Shown here: piece by piece, positions 34,591-45,288 of the stretch
Position numbering within the stretch: the first letter of the stretch is position 1
Layout of the letters: each line of letters opens with the position of its first letter
From: Viola odorata
Taxonomy: Eukaryota; Streptophyta; Magnoliopsida; Malpighiales; Violaceae
Length of the DNA: 64,000 nucleotides
Direction: 5' to 3'
NCBI GenBank assembly: GCA_963691705.1
Contig: OY829544.1
Span: 43,359,917-43,423,916 of the forward strand
Program-made: the position numbers and the translations under genes
Notes under the pieces: generated by a model
The model's input: only the letters and a program-made list of their open reading frames with translations
What the model was told of the DNA's origin: nothing
Database searches by the model: none

Positions 34591-35853
34591 GCCATACCAT
34601 ACCAGGTCGCCATTAATCTTGGTTTTTTTTTATTTGGAACCAAGAGTTTTGTGCCTTGATTTGGTAGTGCCGCTGCTATGCTCCTACTACAGTTTATTAA
34701 TTTTTTGTGTTTTTTTGTTTTGTTTTACAGGATACCGTAAGCAGAAGTATCCTTTTCCTCTCTTTTTTTCTTTTTGTAATTTTGTGCCTTCGACCTTGTG
34801 ATTATATGGCAGTAATTCTTTCTTTTGCTTGCTGCAGGGACTCTAACAGAAGAGCAATCAAGCGTTCCCTTTCTTACGACTCTGAACTGGACAAAAGAGT
34901 ATCCATGTCCCATTTTTTCTTTTGATTTTTCTTGACAATGGGCCTTTGATTTTGTACTAATCCATTTTTTTCTTGCTGCAGGAACGTTGAATATATTCTC
35001 TTCTTCCTAGTTATCGCACCGACATACAGAGGGGAGAAGGTAACTCTCTAATTCATTATTTCTGCATGGCTTTCTTGCTTCTTCCGCATATGTGTATGCT
35101 TAAGGCCAAATTGCTTTCCTTCTCTGCCATGATCTTTTAATTCCCATTGGACAATCACATGGTGTACTTTTGCTCTCGTGGCTTATGTGATAGGCCTTCT
35201 TTAATTTCTGGAAAGTCTATCACTATGTCATAATTATCATTTATTTATTTTTTTGAGCTAGACGAAAAGCATCTGGACTTGATGATTTTTTTTTATAATT
35301 CTTTCTCTTGATCAATCACCTTGGTAATTTAGTCGAGTCAATCTTTGTTGTTTTGATCTCGGTACTTCACCCTCATTATGCAGAACTGTTTGTTCGGATA
35401 GTTGTCTTTATTTTGCAGAGCGAAACCATACCCGGATCCAATCTTCACTTGTCGTGGTCATTTAATCCTCAGACATACCAGGTACGATCAATTTTTTTCA
35501 GTCGTACCATGCTGATGATATTTATTCGTATTGCATGTACTGTTTTATGCATGTGATTGTTTTTTTCTTCATGCCATGCACATACTCTTTTTCTTTAATA
35601 TTTTCGTGCTTGACATACTTTAATAAATCACCATGCTGTATATTTTTTTTCCAGATGACGTCATCCTCATCACGATCCGCTGGTGTCACTCTGTTGCAAC
35701 CTCTTGATATGGACTGGATTGGCGAGAGCTCAGGTTAAGGGCAAAAATATACGATTCCTTTATTTCCCAAAAACTGAAGTGAAGCATCATTCGCAATCCG
35801 GAGGGAAAGGAGTACTAAAGCTCACCATAGTGAGTCGGTCAATGGAGGATCCC

Positions 35854-36045
35854 AATATAAATCTCATCGAGGGTCTTGATCAGTGCTTTTTAAGCAATGT
35901 ATCTAACCTAATTGATGTAGAATCTTCAAGATGTTGCTCCACCAGTTCCAAGATTAACCTCATCGAAGGTCTAGGTCAGTCCTTTTTAAGTACTGTATCT
36001 GTCCTAATTGATGTAGAAGCTTCAGGATTTCGCTTCACCTTGCTT
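35854..36045 (+). repeat. 96-bp in-frame tandem duplication in J
   Basis: Two copies, starting at 35,854 and 35,950, encode INLIEGL.Q.FLS.VS.LIDVE twice. The 96-nt period keeps the reading frame. Confidence 0.75.
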
Positions 36046-36186
36046 ATTCCTTCCTTTTGCAACATTGAAGACTATATTCCGCATCCCGAGATTTACCGAG
36101 AGGATCAAGGCGAAGTGTTGTAGATGGGGATCGCCACTTGTCGCTCAAGAAGAGATCACTTATCTTCAAGGCCTTCGGGAGTGCTT

Positions 36187-36380
36187 GCTTCGGACTTTGA
36201 AGCGTCTTCGAAACAAAGGCTTTGGGCTTAGAGGCTTCTTCGGAATAAAAGCTTCGGACTCATAGGCGTCATCGGAACAATAACCTTCAGACTCAGAGGC
36301 GTCTTCAGAATAATAGGCTTCGGACTCAAATGCGTCTTCAGAACAAAAGCTTCAGGCTTATAGGCGTCTTCTATTCTTCA
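36187..36380 (+). repeat. 32-33 bp minisatellite, about 6 copies
   Basis: Units contain GCTTCGGACTCA(T/G)AGGCG and TCTTCGGAACAAAA or variants. It lies inside remnant J. Confidence 0.7.
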
Positions 36381-36830
36381 GGAGGTCATCAAGGATATAT
36401 TTATGTCTGAGTCCATTGAAGTTAAAGGTTGGGGACTTTCTGACTCGAGTTGACTCTTACCTCACAAGGAGAGAGAAAGGCACGAGTCATTTTCCCTCAC
36501 TCGAGCAAGTGGATAAGCTAAAGTTGAAGCATGACACCTCTCAGATATAGAGTTCTTCCTTTCAGGATGCTTTATTGAGTTCAAAAGCAGAGGTGTAAGA
36601 CTTGGAATTAAAGTTCAGCTAGTTGCAAGATGATCTTCAAGGCACTGATGAGAACATCCGGAAGCTTTCCGCAAAACAGGAAAAATAGAAAAGGAAAGAG
36701 ATCATCACTACAGCTGAAGTTGAAGCGATTGATCATGAGAGAGAAGAGCTTAGGCGTACTCTCCTTCAGATGGCAGACTTGGAAGATATAGTGACAACTT
36801 TAGCGTAGTCTTTTTTTCTAGCGGATACTT

Positions 36831-37804
36831 TTCCCAAGTATGGAATGAACACTTGTCTTGTCTTATCTCATTCCTTTTTGCTTGAACTGACATGACGATG
36901 ATTCATCCAATTGTGGCAAAGAACTTTTACTTTTCCTTGACTGATTAGCTCCAAGAACATATCATTTTGTTCATATATTTAGTCGTACACAGTTTATACT
37001 CTTGCGGGCTAGGTGTGTTACAATGACTTTACTTTCTTTTTGTCGTACACAGTTTATACTCTTGCGGGCCAGGAGTATTACCATAACCTTTTTTTTTTAT
37101 TTTAGCCCGTGTTGCTACCCGATTTTTGACTTTTCGTCACTTTACATATTTTATTGCTTGTCACACTAATAGCTCGTCTACGTCAAATTTCAGTCGATTT
37201 TTGATCGTTGGTTGTTTGTTTAATATTTCGCGTCATTTCATGCCTTTTTAGATTTTTTGTATTTTCGACTGTCTTTTCGCTCGAACTTCTATCGGTCCCG
37301 AGTAAGTTCCTTCGGACCATTGATCGAGCGCGTAATCTCTTTAGTTGATAATTACCTACTTTTTTTCTCTTCCACGCCATCTCGTTTGGTTTCGTTCAAT
37401 TTTTTCCGTAATGGCATTTATTTTACGTCTGAACTTTTGACATTTCCGAAAGAGAAAATTAGTACGTTAAGCCAAACTTTTTATTTTCTTACTGTCTACT
37501 ATTTATTTTGTCTCATTTTTCTGCACATTTTAGTCCTTTCGGTTCGGGCTTTTATTAGTTTCAAATGAGTTCGCTCGTACCGGTAACTCGAACCAATTAA
37601 ATAAACACTAAACATTTTCTCCTTCATATCTCATCTCAACCATTGATCAAACTTTTGACTCTTCCTTATGCCCATCCAACGGCTCCCTCACCTTTTTTTT
37701 TCAACCCTTACCATCACCATTAATGCCCTCAAAATATCTCTGCCACACCACCACTACCGTTCGTCATCACCTGCCCGACCAAAGCTTCATCATCACAAAC
37801 CTCC
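36831..37804. other. Gene-free stretch between J and G
   Basis: Contains two direct copies of a unit with GTCGTACACAGTTTATACTC (near 36,980 and 37,040). Then TGTTGCTACCCGATTTTTGAC (about 37,110) resembles the start of an Ogre-type LTR, but no partner was found. T-rich DNA follows up to the aORF3 fragment of G. No gene is seen. Confidence 0.4.
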
Positions 37805-38138
37805 CATTGTCGAACTGCGTGAGTGTCGTGCTGACCTTACTCGGGAAAGATCTAAAGGAAAAGCCCCGGTCGAAGCTTTGGAGGCTGAGCTGGTGGCTGA
37901 GAGAAAGAAGAACTCATTCTTTCTTGAGGAGGTATCATCCCGCGATGCCGACCTGTCAAAAGCTTTCAAGAAAGTGACATGGTGGAAGAAGAAGACTGAA
38001 CATACCTTTGTCGCCAGGGTGACAGATCAGCACCACAGTAGGGCCACTGATCCTGCTGAGGTCACCAGGTATTCCTCCGCGAGGATGAAAGAGATTGATG
38101 AGAGCCAAGAAGGTTTCCTCTCCTCCGAAGAGGAGTGA
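37805..38138 (+). pseudogene. aORF3, copy G (C-terminal coiled-coil fragment)
   Basis: Only the last ~110 codons remain, matching copy A across the coiled coil (VEALEAELVAERKKN against VEVLEAELALERKKN) to a stop at 38,138. Upstream sequence is unrelated. It shows that G, like A and B, once had aORF3 directly upstream of aORF4. Confidence 0.75.
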
Positions 38139-38632
38139 CAAGTCCGCGCCTGGAGGAAGCCTATTCGATGCCGCTTGATTGGTGGCATCGCTTCTCTGCT
38201 TACGCCCTTGTTGTATTATTTTTTCATTTGGACTTTGTCATCGCCTCTTTGCTTGTAATAATTTTCATACCTTACAATCTTGACCGAATAATGTGTGTTT
38301 CTTGACGATGTCGCTCTTTATCATATGCCGCTTCATTACTTTTTCTCGCGCCTTTTGCATGCCGTGCCATTACGGCTTGTCGCTCCTTTCCACCGGGTTT
38401 GACTGCGCCCTTTTCAGAGCATTTAATGCTCTGACTTTCTTTGTTTGATACGGAGAAGACAGTCATGATGCTCCGAGCCCACGTGTCATCAATGGGGAGC
38501 GCTAATGGGACTGGCGGACTGAACACGTCTTTTTGCTCCTCAAGAGTTGTTCCCGCTTCCCGCGCTTCACTGCCCTTGACACGTCACACGCCTCGATCGC
38601 TTGACCCGTCATCCCCTTTAGTTCCTAGGGTT
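38139..38632. other. Spacer between aORF3 and aORF4 of G
   Basis: No gene. The last part is the presumptive promoter region of aORF4 and aligns with positions 1-24 of the window in copy E. Confidence 0.5.
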
Positions 38633-38645
38633 TATATATAAAAAA
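38633..38645 (+). promoter_or_regulatory. TATA box of aORF4 (G)
   Basis: TATATATAAAAAA lies about 165 bp before the ATG at 38,810. Copy E has TATAAAA at the same place and the following sequence is conserved. Confidence 0.55.
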
Positions 38646-38809
38646 CCCCACGTGCTTTCTTCCTATCTTTTATTACCTCTCTCTTTTAAAGAAACGAAAA
38701 AGAAGGAAAACAATTCCTCTTCTTCCTCCTACAATCCGCCGCCGCCCGGGTGCTTCAATTTTCTTCTCACCACAGGTACCTTCCTTTCTATTCCTCTTTT
38801 ACCTTGCTC

Positions 38810-40602
38810 ATGGATCCTAATCGCCGTTATTCCCGCTCTGCTGGGGAGGGGGATGTTAATACCACTGTTTCCACCATTACCTCCACCGGCGTCCTTCGAC
38901 GGCGCCTGCGGAGCTATAATGCCACCGTGGACCAGTTAGAGGGGTATTCCACTGAGGTTGCCCCGAAATCCCTTCGCCTTAATAGCGAATTACCCGGCAA
39001 CAGTAGGGTTCTTTATGCCAAAATATTCCATTATGGTTTTCGGTTGCCTCTAGATCCTTTAGTTGCTAAATTACTCTCTAAATTTGATTTAAACGCTGCC
39101 CAACTGAGTCCAAATGCCTATTGTGGCATTTATGCCTTTATAGCCCTCTGTAGACATATAGGGAATGAATCTCCTTCCTTGTTGTTGCTCCGCTCCCTCT
39201 TTCAATTGTACCACCATAATAACGGCATCATAGCGATATCCCCCCGCTATGATGTTGAAGCTTTAAACCCTTTTACCTGGAAGCTGTTATTCCTTGAGTC
39301 TTCCATTGATGCTTGGAAAAAGGGATTCTTCATCATCAATCTGCCCCAGCCTTTGTGGCGGACCGGTTTTAATCTTGCCATCAGAGATGCCGCCTGGGGC
39401 GGTAGGCCAGAGTTAGGACCAGCTGACCAAGACTGGCTGAACAAGCTACTTAATCTGCCTGAGATCCCTAGTATTCGCACTCGCGAACTCGCATGCGGAG
39501 GCAACATCCAGGATTGCATTCAAAGTGAGCCTCACATCTCTGATCGCTGTTCCACGTCAATACTAACTCTAACATTCTTTTCTTATTTCTACAGATCCTC
39601 CCGCCGGGTGGAAGCCTGATTGTATCAAGAAAATGGAGAAGAGGGCTCAGCAGAAGAGAGAAAAAAGGGCTCTTTCCGCCACCTCGGTCGGCGCCGCTAC
39701 TGATACTACGTGCGCGTCCACTTCTGCGCCTGAGTCTTCCTCTCTTCCCCAAGCGGAGGCTACTGCCACATCGACCACTATTCCAATTTCTTCCCCCGGC
39801 ATTGCTCCTGCACAAGCGTCGCCTTCTCATCCTCCTCTTGCTAGGAAAAAGAAAAGAACTCTCCGCCTTCGCGTTATCGCTCCTACACGTCCTCCTGCTC
39901 AGGTGGTTTTCATAAATTTTTTCCACCCATGTATTTTTATTTGTTTCTTAATTCCCCTTTGTCTTTTGCGCGTAGGATACCGCTGCTGTTGCCTCTTCTT
40001 CCACTCCTTCACGCGACGGCATGGATTTGTCGGGTATTCTTGGTCCCAAGCAACCGCGTCTTAATGAAGACGTCCCTTCAGCGGACACCATTGTCGCTGG
40101 TCAGGATAAGCAGGACGGCATTGCCAATACCGGTCCCTTGACAGGCGACCAAGGTTCTGGCCCGGCAGGGAACGAGGTTACCTCTGCGCCGCTTCATTCC
40201 TCTTTTGCCGCATCATCTCCTCCTCCAGGCAATCCCTTGGACTTTCTAGAGGTTCTTGAAGAGGAGCACTTCCCAAACTTACCGGCCAGCGGCTTCAATA
40301 TTGACGTTGGGCCGTCCAATCGTTCCCCTCCGTCCCCTCCGGATCTCTTCTTCGTTCCCACTGCGGCTCAGACAATCTTTCCCTTTCTTCCCCCAATAGA
40401 AACCCCGCGCATGGTGGCTGAGTTAAGCACTATACTCTCCAGCGGAGCCGCCACCCATCAAGTTGATTTGAGCAACATTCGCTAGCGCGGGTTCCCAGCG
40501 TTAGGAGGCGATAACTCCCTGGCGAAATCCGCCTTACTAGCAGGACATCTGTTGTCAGTTGAGAAGGAAGAGTGAGGCTTCCTCTCCGTTGCCGAGGGTG
40601 AA
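38810..40602 (+). pseudogene. aORF4, copy G, first part (exons 1, 2 and start of 3)
   Basis: Exon 1 38,810-39,524 carries the Transposase_28-like domain (YAKIFHYGFRLPLDPL, AAQLSPNAYCGIYAF). A 70-bp GT-AG intron follows. Exon 2 39,595-39,902 is basic with a PPAGWKPD motif that also occurs as PPPGWEPE in A. A 73-bp intron follows, and exon 3 starts at 39,976. Joined across the A insertion, with one target-site copy removed, the exons total 2,187 nt (729 codons), a multiple of three. In-frame stops: TAG 40,483-40,485 (CAG in E) and TGA 40,573-40,575. The gene is therefore broken twice by point changes and once by element A. Confidence 0.8.
40598..40602. repeat. Target-site duplication of element A, left copy
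   Basis: GTGAA directly before the left LTR of A. The identical 5 bp follow the right LTR at 55,869-55,873. A 5-bp duplication is the norm for Ty3/gypsy integrase. Confidence 0.95.
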
Positions 40603-41173
40603 TGATAATAATTTGTCTTCTGCCGAAGGATATATGGCGGAGCAGCTCCTCTCAGGCCAGTGTGCGCGACGGTCCACGGTACCTGCAATGCGCCGGAGGG
40701 GGTCTCCGGCGGAAACACTCCGATGCTTAAGTCAGTATGTGTACTGAATTTGGCAGAGTTTTGGCCAGTAAAGTATGCTTACCTGCCTCCTTTGTGGGGG
40801 AGGTATTTATAGAAGAAAGGGGCGTTCCTGCCCAAGTAAACGAGTATGTAGCTATCGCTAGCGTTAGGGTCTGTGGTTCGCCCTTATCGTGATACGCTAC
40901 CTTGGCGGTAGGTGTGTAGGTAGGTATTGCCGCGGTAGGATACTGGCCGGAGCGTTAACCTTGACGCGTGGTTTCCTCTGGGGGTGAGATAACTCCTTGA
41001 GCCATCCACGAGGTCCATGAGAGGAGCCGGTAGGGCATCGTTAGCCCTCGTGGCGTTAGCCTTTGGGGAAGGTAGCAATCTTGTCCCTATCGTGGTGGTG
41101 CGAAACAGTAGCTATGTCTCTTCTCACCTGGTGATAGACGAAAATACCCTTTCTTTTAGGTGAATTGTTATCA
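40603..41173 (-). mobile_element. 3' LTR of element A (571 bp)
   Basis: TGATAATAAT...GAATTGTTATCA. A minus-strand CTATAAATACC box lies near 40,801-40,811, and the CGCCGGAG/CTCCGGCG hairpin is at 40,691-40,711. It is collinear with the right LTR, offset by exactly 14,695 bp. Confidence 0.95.
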
Positions 41174-41194
41174 TAAGCCCAACTGAAAATGAGC
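41174..41194 (+). promoter_or_regulatory. Conserved GCCCAACTGAAAATG block, copy 1 (A)
   Basis: It abuts the 3' LTR, in the polypurine-tract position for the minus-strand element, and lies about 110 bp upstream of the aORF1 TATA box. It recurs at 41,912-41,932 upstream of aORF2, and in B and C1. Confidence 0.6.
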
Positions 41195-41300
41195 CCGAGT
41201 GTTTACCAAGGGCTAACGTCCCTTCTCTTACAGAGAGTCCCTCTAAGTACGGGGGCGGTTTTGCCTCAGAAGATGGTCCTGACGGTTTTTTGTCAGAATC

Positions 41301-41307
41301 TATAAAT
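41301..41307 (+). promoter_or_regulatory. TATA box of aORF1 (A)
   Basis: TATAAAT, 62 bp upstream of the aORF1 ATG, conserved in position in B and C1. Confidence 0.65.
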
Positions 41308-41368
41308 CAGAGGTTTCTCTGTGCCAGTTTCTTCGCATTTTTCACGTTCTTTCTTTTCATATTCCGCC

Positions 41369-41752
41369 ATGGATGAACTGACTCGCAATTTCCTGATCTC
41401 TAAAACTCTGACCCTGAAGAATCTTACTGAGGGTGATATCGGCTCCCTGGAGAGGATGATCACCAAGACCTCCGAGGATGTCCTGGAGTTGCAGGGGGTG
41501 CTAACCCCTATTTTGTCTAGGCAGCTGGGAATAACTCTGGAGGATTTTAGTCCCCTAGAGAGTTTGGCAAAACTGGCCACTGTTAGTGCTCACCTTGATG
41601 TGGTGGCCTCGATGCTGCAGCAGAGGAAAGATCTGCTGGCCTGCTGTCTAAAGGGCATGAGAGCTTGCTCTTCCGAACTGACTTCTGTCGCTGACGCTTT
41701 AAGGGAGGTTCCCGTTGTGCCAGGGGAAGATGATGCGGGGTCCAATATCTGA
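41369..41752 (+). CDS. aORF1, small acidic protein of the antisense cassette, copy A
   Basis: An intact 127-residue frame from MDELTRNFLISK to GEDDAGSNI. The start is set by conservation with copies B and C1 and by the TATA box 62 bp upstream. It is leucine-rich and predicted helical by eye, with two cysteine-containing blocks (ACCLKGMRAC) also seen in B. No signal peptide, membrane span or known domain is recognised. It is the first gene of the antisense cassette, followed by AATAAA 77 nt after the stop. Function unknown; conservation of length in three copies suggests it is translated. Confidence 0.78.
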   Translation: MDELTRNFLISKTLTLKNLTEGDIGSLERMITKTSEDVLELQGVLTPILSRQLGITLEDFSPLESLAKLATVSAHLDVVASMLQQRKDLLACCLKGMRACSSELTSVADALREVPVVPGEDDAGSNI

Positions 41753-41828
41753 CCACTGGCTTTGCTTCTTCTCGTTGTTTTTCTTATGTTTCTTGTACAT
41801 ATTTGAACGCTAAGACCACCTGGCCATA

Positions 41829-41834
41829 AATAAA
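41829..41834 (+). terminator. AATAAA downstream of aORF1 (A)
   Basis: Likely polyadenylation signal in CCATAAATAAATAA, 77 nt after the stop; shared with B and C1. Confidence 0.6.
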
Positions 41835-41911
41835 TAACTGTCTCTGCTTTTTCCCAAGTCTTCTCTTTTTTCTTGCTTGGTTGCTTGCTTTATTGGTTGG
41901 AAATATTTGTC

Positions 41912-41932
41912 ATGAGCCCAACTGAAAATGGG
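41912..41932 (+). promoter_or_regulatory. Conserved GCCCAACTGAAAATG block, copy 2 (A)
   Basis: Second copy of the LTR-adjacent block, between aORF1 and aORF2, about 240 bp upstream of the aORF2 TATA box. Equivalent second copies lie near 24,455 (B) and 28,830 (C1). Confidence 0.6.
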
Positions 41933-42167
41933 TCTTCCTTGGGACATTGTATTGCAGTGGTCATGTTCCGGGAATTAGCAATGAATGATCTCTCTCGACT
42001 GTTACAGGGCCGTCTTTTCAGTGGCAGGTGGTTGGGCGGTTCTTTGGTGCCCTTTGATTGGTGCGTTCAATGAGCAGATGTGCCTGTGGCGGATCGGATT
42101 CTGCAATTGCAGTTATTTTTCCCAAGCGTCTTAATTGATTTTTCAGGGATCGAAGTGCTTACTCGGC

Positions 42168-42175
42168 TATATAAG
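42168..42175 (+). promoter_or_regulatory. TATA box of aORF2 (A)
   Basis: TATATAAG, 67 bp upstream of the aORF2 ATG; related boxes occur at the same distance in B and C1. Confidence 0.6.
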
Positions 42176-42241
42176 GGGGTTTGGTTTCCTTTTCCTGTTC
42201 ATCTTCATCCTTTTCCTTCTTTTTTTGCTTTTGCAGGTCAC

Positions 42242-42664
42242 ATGGCAGATTTTTATTTCTTGAGTTCCATGGATCGCGACTCCTTGCCAACTCCCCCGAC
42301 TTCGCCGGACTCAGATCATCCCCCTCCTTCACCACCATGGAGGCCTCCGATCCGCCGACAGGGTCGTAAGAGGCAGGGGAAACGGACTTCCAAGACGCCC
42401 TTTGTGACTTTGGCTTCTTCTGGTTCTGCTATTCAAGAGGGTGGTAAACTTTTTTCTTCCCCTGATTGCTCGCTGAACGAGGATTTTCCCACCAGTGCTG
42501 GTGCGGGGTTGGCAGATTCGAGTGTCAAAGAAAAGTCATGCCCGTCAGGGTCCTGCCCAGAAAGGGAGGCAGACCAGCCCATCCCGAATGCTGACGGGAA
42601 GATGCCATTCCTTGATGATGATGGGGTTTATCACCATGGAATTTACTGGCCTGATGAGGATTAG
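42242..42664 (+). CDS. aORF2, small Pro/Ser-rich protein with acidic tail, copy A
   Basis: An intact frame of 140 residues. It begins MADFYFLSSMDRDS, then the conserved PTPPTSPDSDHPPPSPP, a basic RRQGRKRQGKR patch (possible nuclear signal), a low-complexity middle and an acidic, aromatic tail ending GIYWPDED. The proline-directed serines look like phosphorylation sites, but that is inference. The ATG is the first in all three copies and follows the TATA box by 67 bp. No known family is recognised, and the protein is probably largely disordered. AATAAA follows 37 nt after the stop. Confidence 0.75.
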   Translation: MADFYFLSSMDRDSLPTPPTSPDSDHPPPSPPWRPPIRRQGRKRQGKRTSKTPFVTLASSGSAIQEGGKLFSSPDCSLNEDFPTSAGAGLADSSVKEKSCPSGSCPEREADQPIPNADGKMPFLDDDGVYHHGIYWPDED

Positions 42665-42700
42665 CCATTTTGCATTGTACCCGCCTATTGGCGTTTTATG

Positions 42701-42706
42701 AATAAA
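42701..42706 (+). terminator. AATAAA downstream of aORF2 (A)
   Basis: AATAAAATG context 37 nt beyond the stop, matched in B and C1. Confidence 0.6.
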
Positions 42707-43159
42707 ATGATGCTTTCTGCCTTTCCTTTTTTGTCGTTATTTCTGTTAGCCTGCTGGTTCTTGGTGATAGCTAACGCAAGCGGTTGGCCTGACTGAGGCA
42801 ATTGCTTCGCGGTTACTCTGACTGGGTAAACACTGTCGCCCTTTTGGGGAGTCTCGACAAATAACTTCTCTTTTTTCAAATTTCTTTAATGCGCTTCCAT
42901 GTGGCCAACTTATTTTACACGCGTCTTTGCCCGATTGGTGACTCAATTAATGCGGTGGCATTTTTATCCTTTAAGAAGGGCCATTCTCCAATTTCTCAAA
43001 ACTTTTGCCCTCACTTCGAATTTTCCTTTTTGTCTTCCTTCGTCTTCTTCTCCGAATACCTTTTCGGCTGCTCGTCACTGTCCGCCGATTTCTCTGCGAT
43101 TCTTCTTCTTTAAGGTATCAATTCGTCCCTTCTCAGATTTCCGTTTTTGTTGGTTTGCT
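42707..43159. other. Upstream region of aORF3 (A)
   Basis: Non-coding and collinear with the same spacer in B. A weak TATA-like TTTTATCC (about 42,960) is the only promoter candidate. No gene is seen. Confidence 0.45.
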
Positions 43160-45288
43160 ATGGCTAGGAATAGACCTCGCCAGATTATCTCTAGGCCCAT
43201 GGATCCCGAGGTCGCCCAATCACCGAGCATTTTTACCTGCGATGTGGTTCTGAAAGCCGAATTGGAGGAACATGGTATTACCTTTCCTCCTGGGCATGAG
43301 CCTTCTATTCCCGGAAGTGATATGAGGCTTCATAATCCAGGGTGGGGCCACAGTAGGCTTCTTTATTTTAAAATGTTCCTTTATGGTTTCCGCTTTCCCG
43401 TTCATGAGTCGATACTAACTCTGCTGCGGGAGTATAGCCTTAATCCTGCCCAGATAACTCCTTCCTCTTGGTGTGCGGTTTATGCTTTTCTTCGCGCTTG
43501 CGAGTTGAAGAACATTTTTACCCCATCTATCAATTTGTTTCGCAAATTCTTTAGCATGATTTGCTACAATTGTTTAATCGAGATTACTCCCCGGTGGGAT
43601 GATGCGCTCGTGCAGTCGTTTTGGCAACATTTTCATGGCTTCAAGAAGGGTGTAGCTGATTGGAAGAGCAGCTTCTTTGTTCTGGAGCTACCGTCACGTT
43701 TGTGGCGTATCAATTTCAATCAGGAACTGATAGGTCCCGTTTGGACAAATCCCGCGATTTTGTCCCGGACTGAGTTGGACCAGGATAACGCTTTGTTAGA
43801 CGAGAATACTCACTACCGTATTCGTGCCTTTGCTCTGTTCAAGCCTTTGGAAGAGTGCGTTATGGGTGAGCCTATTTCTTTCCATATTTTCTTTACTTTG
43901 GTCCTCGCATGCTTTGTTTGCTATAAGAAGCTAACGGTTGATTCCCAGGTGACACTGGTACTCCTCTGAACGTAATGCCGCTTCAAACTTTACCGACCTC
44001 GCCTTCAGCCGAGGGCTCTAGTCGGGGTGGCATTCCTCCTCCGAGGAAGAGAACTAAGACGGTTGCCCGGGGAGGGCGGAAGCCCGTTAGCTCTGTGCGA
44101 ACTTCTCGTTTTGTGGAAAATTGGCTACCGGAGCGCCGCAAGAGGACGGACTCCAGCCCTGTCGCAACGACGGTAATTACTAGCGATGATGAGGGTGCGG
44201 ATGCTAAGTCAGACCTTTGCCACGCTTCTTCCCTTGCTGCTTCCCAGCGTCGGAAAAAACTTCGAGTGGCCACTAACGGACAAGCTACCGGGACATCTCC
44301 TGTGGATGTGGCAACTGTTTCTACGCCTGCTGTTTTGTCTGAGGCGGGCGCCTCTCAGCCAACGGGAGCCGCTGAGGCGTTGGAAAAAACTTGTTCTTCT
44401 GAGGGAGAGGGCCTACTGATGGAATGTCCTCCTCCCATATCTGACGCTCCCGATTCACCGATTGCTCATTGTATTCCTGACGTAGTGGTCACACCTCCTG
44501 TGGCGGATTCGACTGCTGAGCTACCGCCTAAGGTTACTCCGCAGCTGTTTTTTACTCCTTTCAAGAGTACTTTCTCTCAGGGCTCTTCTCCACCTCCCTC
44601 GATCAATCTTGCCTGTGGCGATCCTGACGGGGTCCCGGCCTACCGTATGAATCTTGCGGGGTTTTGCTTTGATGCCCTTCATGCTGTCGGGGTTCCTCAA
44701 CCTTTTTCTCGAGATGAGTTTACTGCACCCTTGATAGGAGAGATGCTGAGTTCCAAAAAAGAGAAAGAGGAATTTCTTCAACTCCCTCCCTCGGCACGCT
44801 TTCGCCATGTTCTGAATGATTCTTTGGACTTCTTCCGTCATCTGAATTATCAATTCGAAATTCACGATCGCGAGTCACGTAATTTTTCCAGCGCATTGTG
44901 TGTTGCGAGGGTGCAGCTTGAAAAGGCGATGGAGCACTCTAGGTTGCTGACGCGTCTTTGTGAATCGTCCCAAATAGAATTGGACAGAGAAAAATCTATC
45001 AGGAAAGCTAAGGTAGAGGTTCTGGAGGCGGAATTGGCGCTAGAAAGGAAGAAAAATCTCTTTCTCCGCGAAGAGATACTTGCTCGAGATGAGGAGTCTG
45101 CTCGGGCGCCATTAAAGGAAGAGTTATGGAGGAAGAGGGTTCTGGGGGCCTTCGTTTCTGGATTTGCGGCCCGTTTCAAAGGTAACCCTTCGGATCCGGC
45201 CCAGGTAGCTGATTACATATCTATCGTGATGGGTGAGATTAGCAAAGGTGGCAACGGTTCTTCTGACCCTTCGAGGGAGAGAACCTAA
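43160..45288 (+). CDS. aORF3, Transposase_28-like/coiled-coil protein, copy A (intact)
   Basis: Two exons, 43,160-43,865 and 43,949-45,288, joined over an 83-bp GT-AG intron, give 2,046 nt (681 residues) with no stop. Residues ~40-230 resemble the 'putative gypsy type transposon' domain (LYFKMFLYGFRFPVHES, NPAQITPSSWCAVYAF, WKSSFF). The middle is Ser/Pro/Thr-rich with basic patches (RKRTKTVARGGRK). Residues ~520-640 form a charged coiled coil (VLEAELALERKKN). B has the same intron length and position, which supports the splice model. Paralogous to aORF4, which follows 630 bp downstream. The biochemical role is unknown; the family name does not prove transposase activity and I see no DDE-type catalytic site. 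Confidence 0.78.

Larger units (their letters stand above)
34600..36830 (+). pseudogene. Intron-bearing unidentified gene remnant J
   Basis: Several short islands are bounded by T-rich tracts ending in (G)CAG and by GT donors: 34,838-~34,893, 34,982-35,039, 35,419-35,481 and 35,655-35,733. They look like exons. A longer frame (35,683-36,123) carries a 32-residue tandem duplication. After a 32-33 bp repeat array, a K/E-rich coiled-coil-like stretch (36,480-36,815) is broken by several stops. I recognise no domain. It may be an extra gene of another Tat/Ogre element or a decayed host gene. Strand and exon calls rest on splice-like signals only. Confidence 0.4.

Noticed and set aside
40482..40718. 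Minus-strand frame FPPETPSG.. in the A LTR (also 25,668-25,850 in B) as a conserved LTR peptide
   Set aside because: The similarity covers only the hairpin block and is lost in C1, so RNA-level conservation explains it better than coding.
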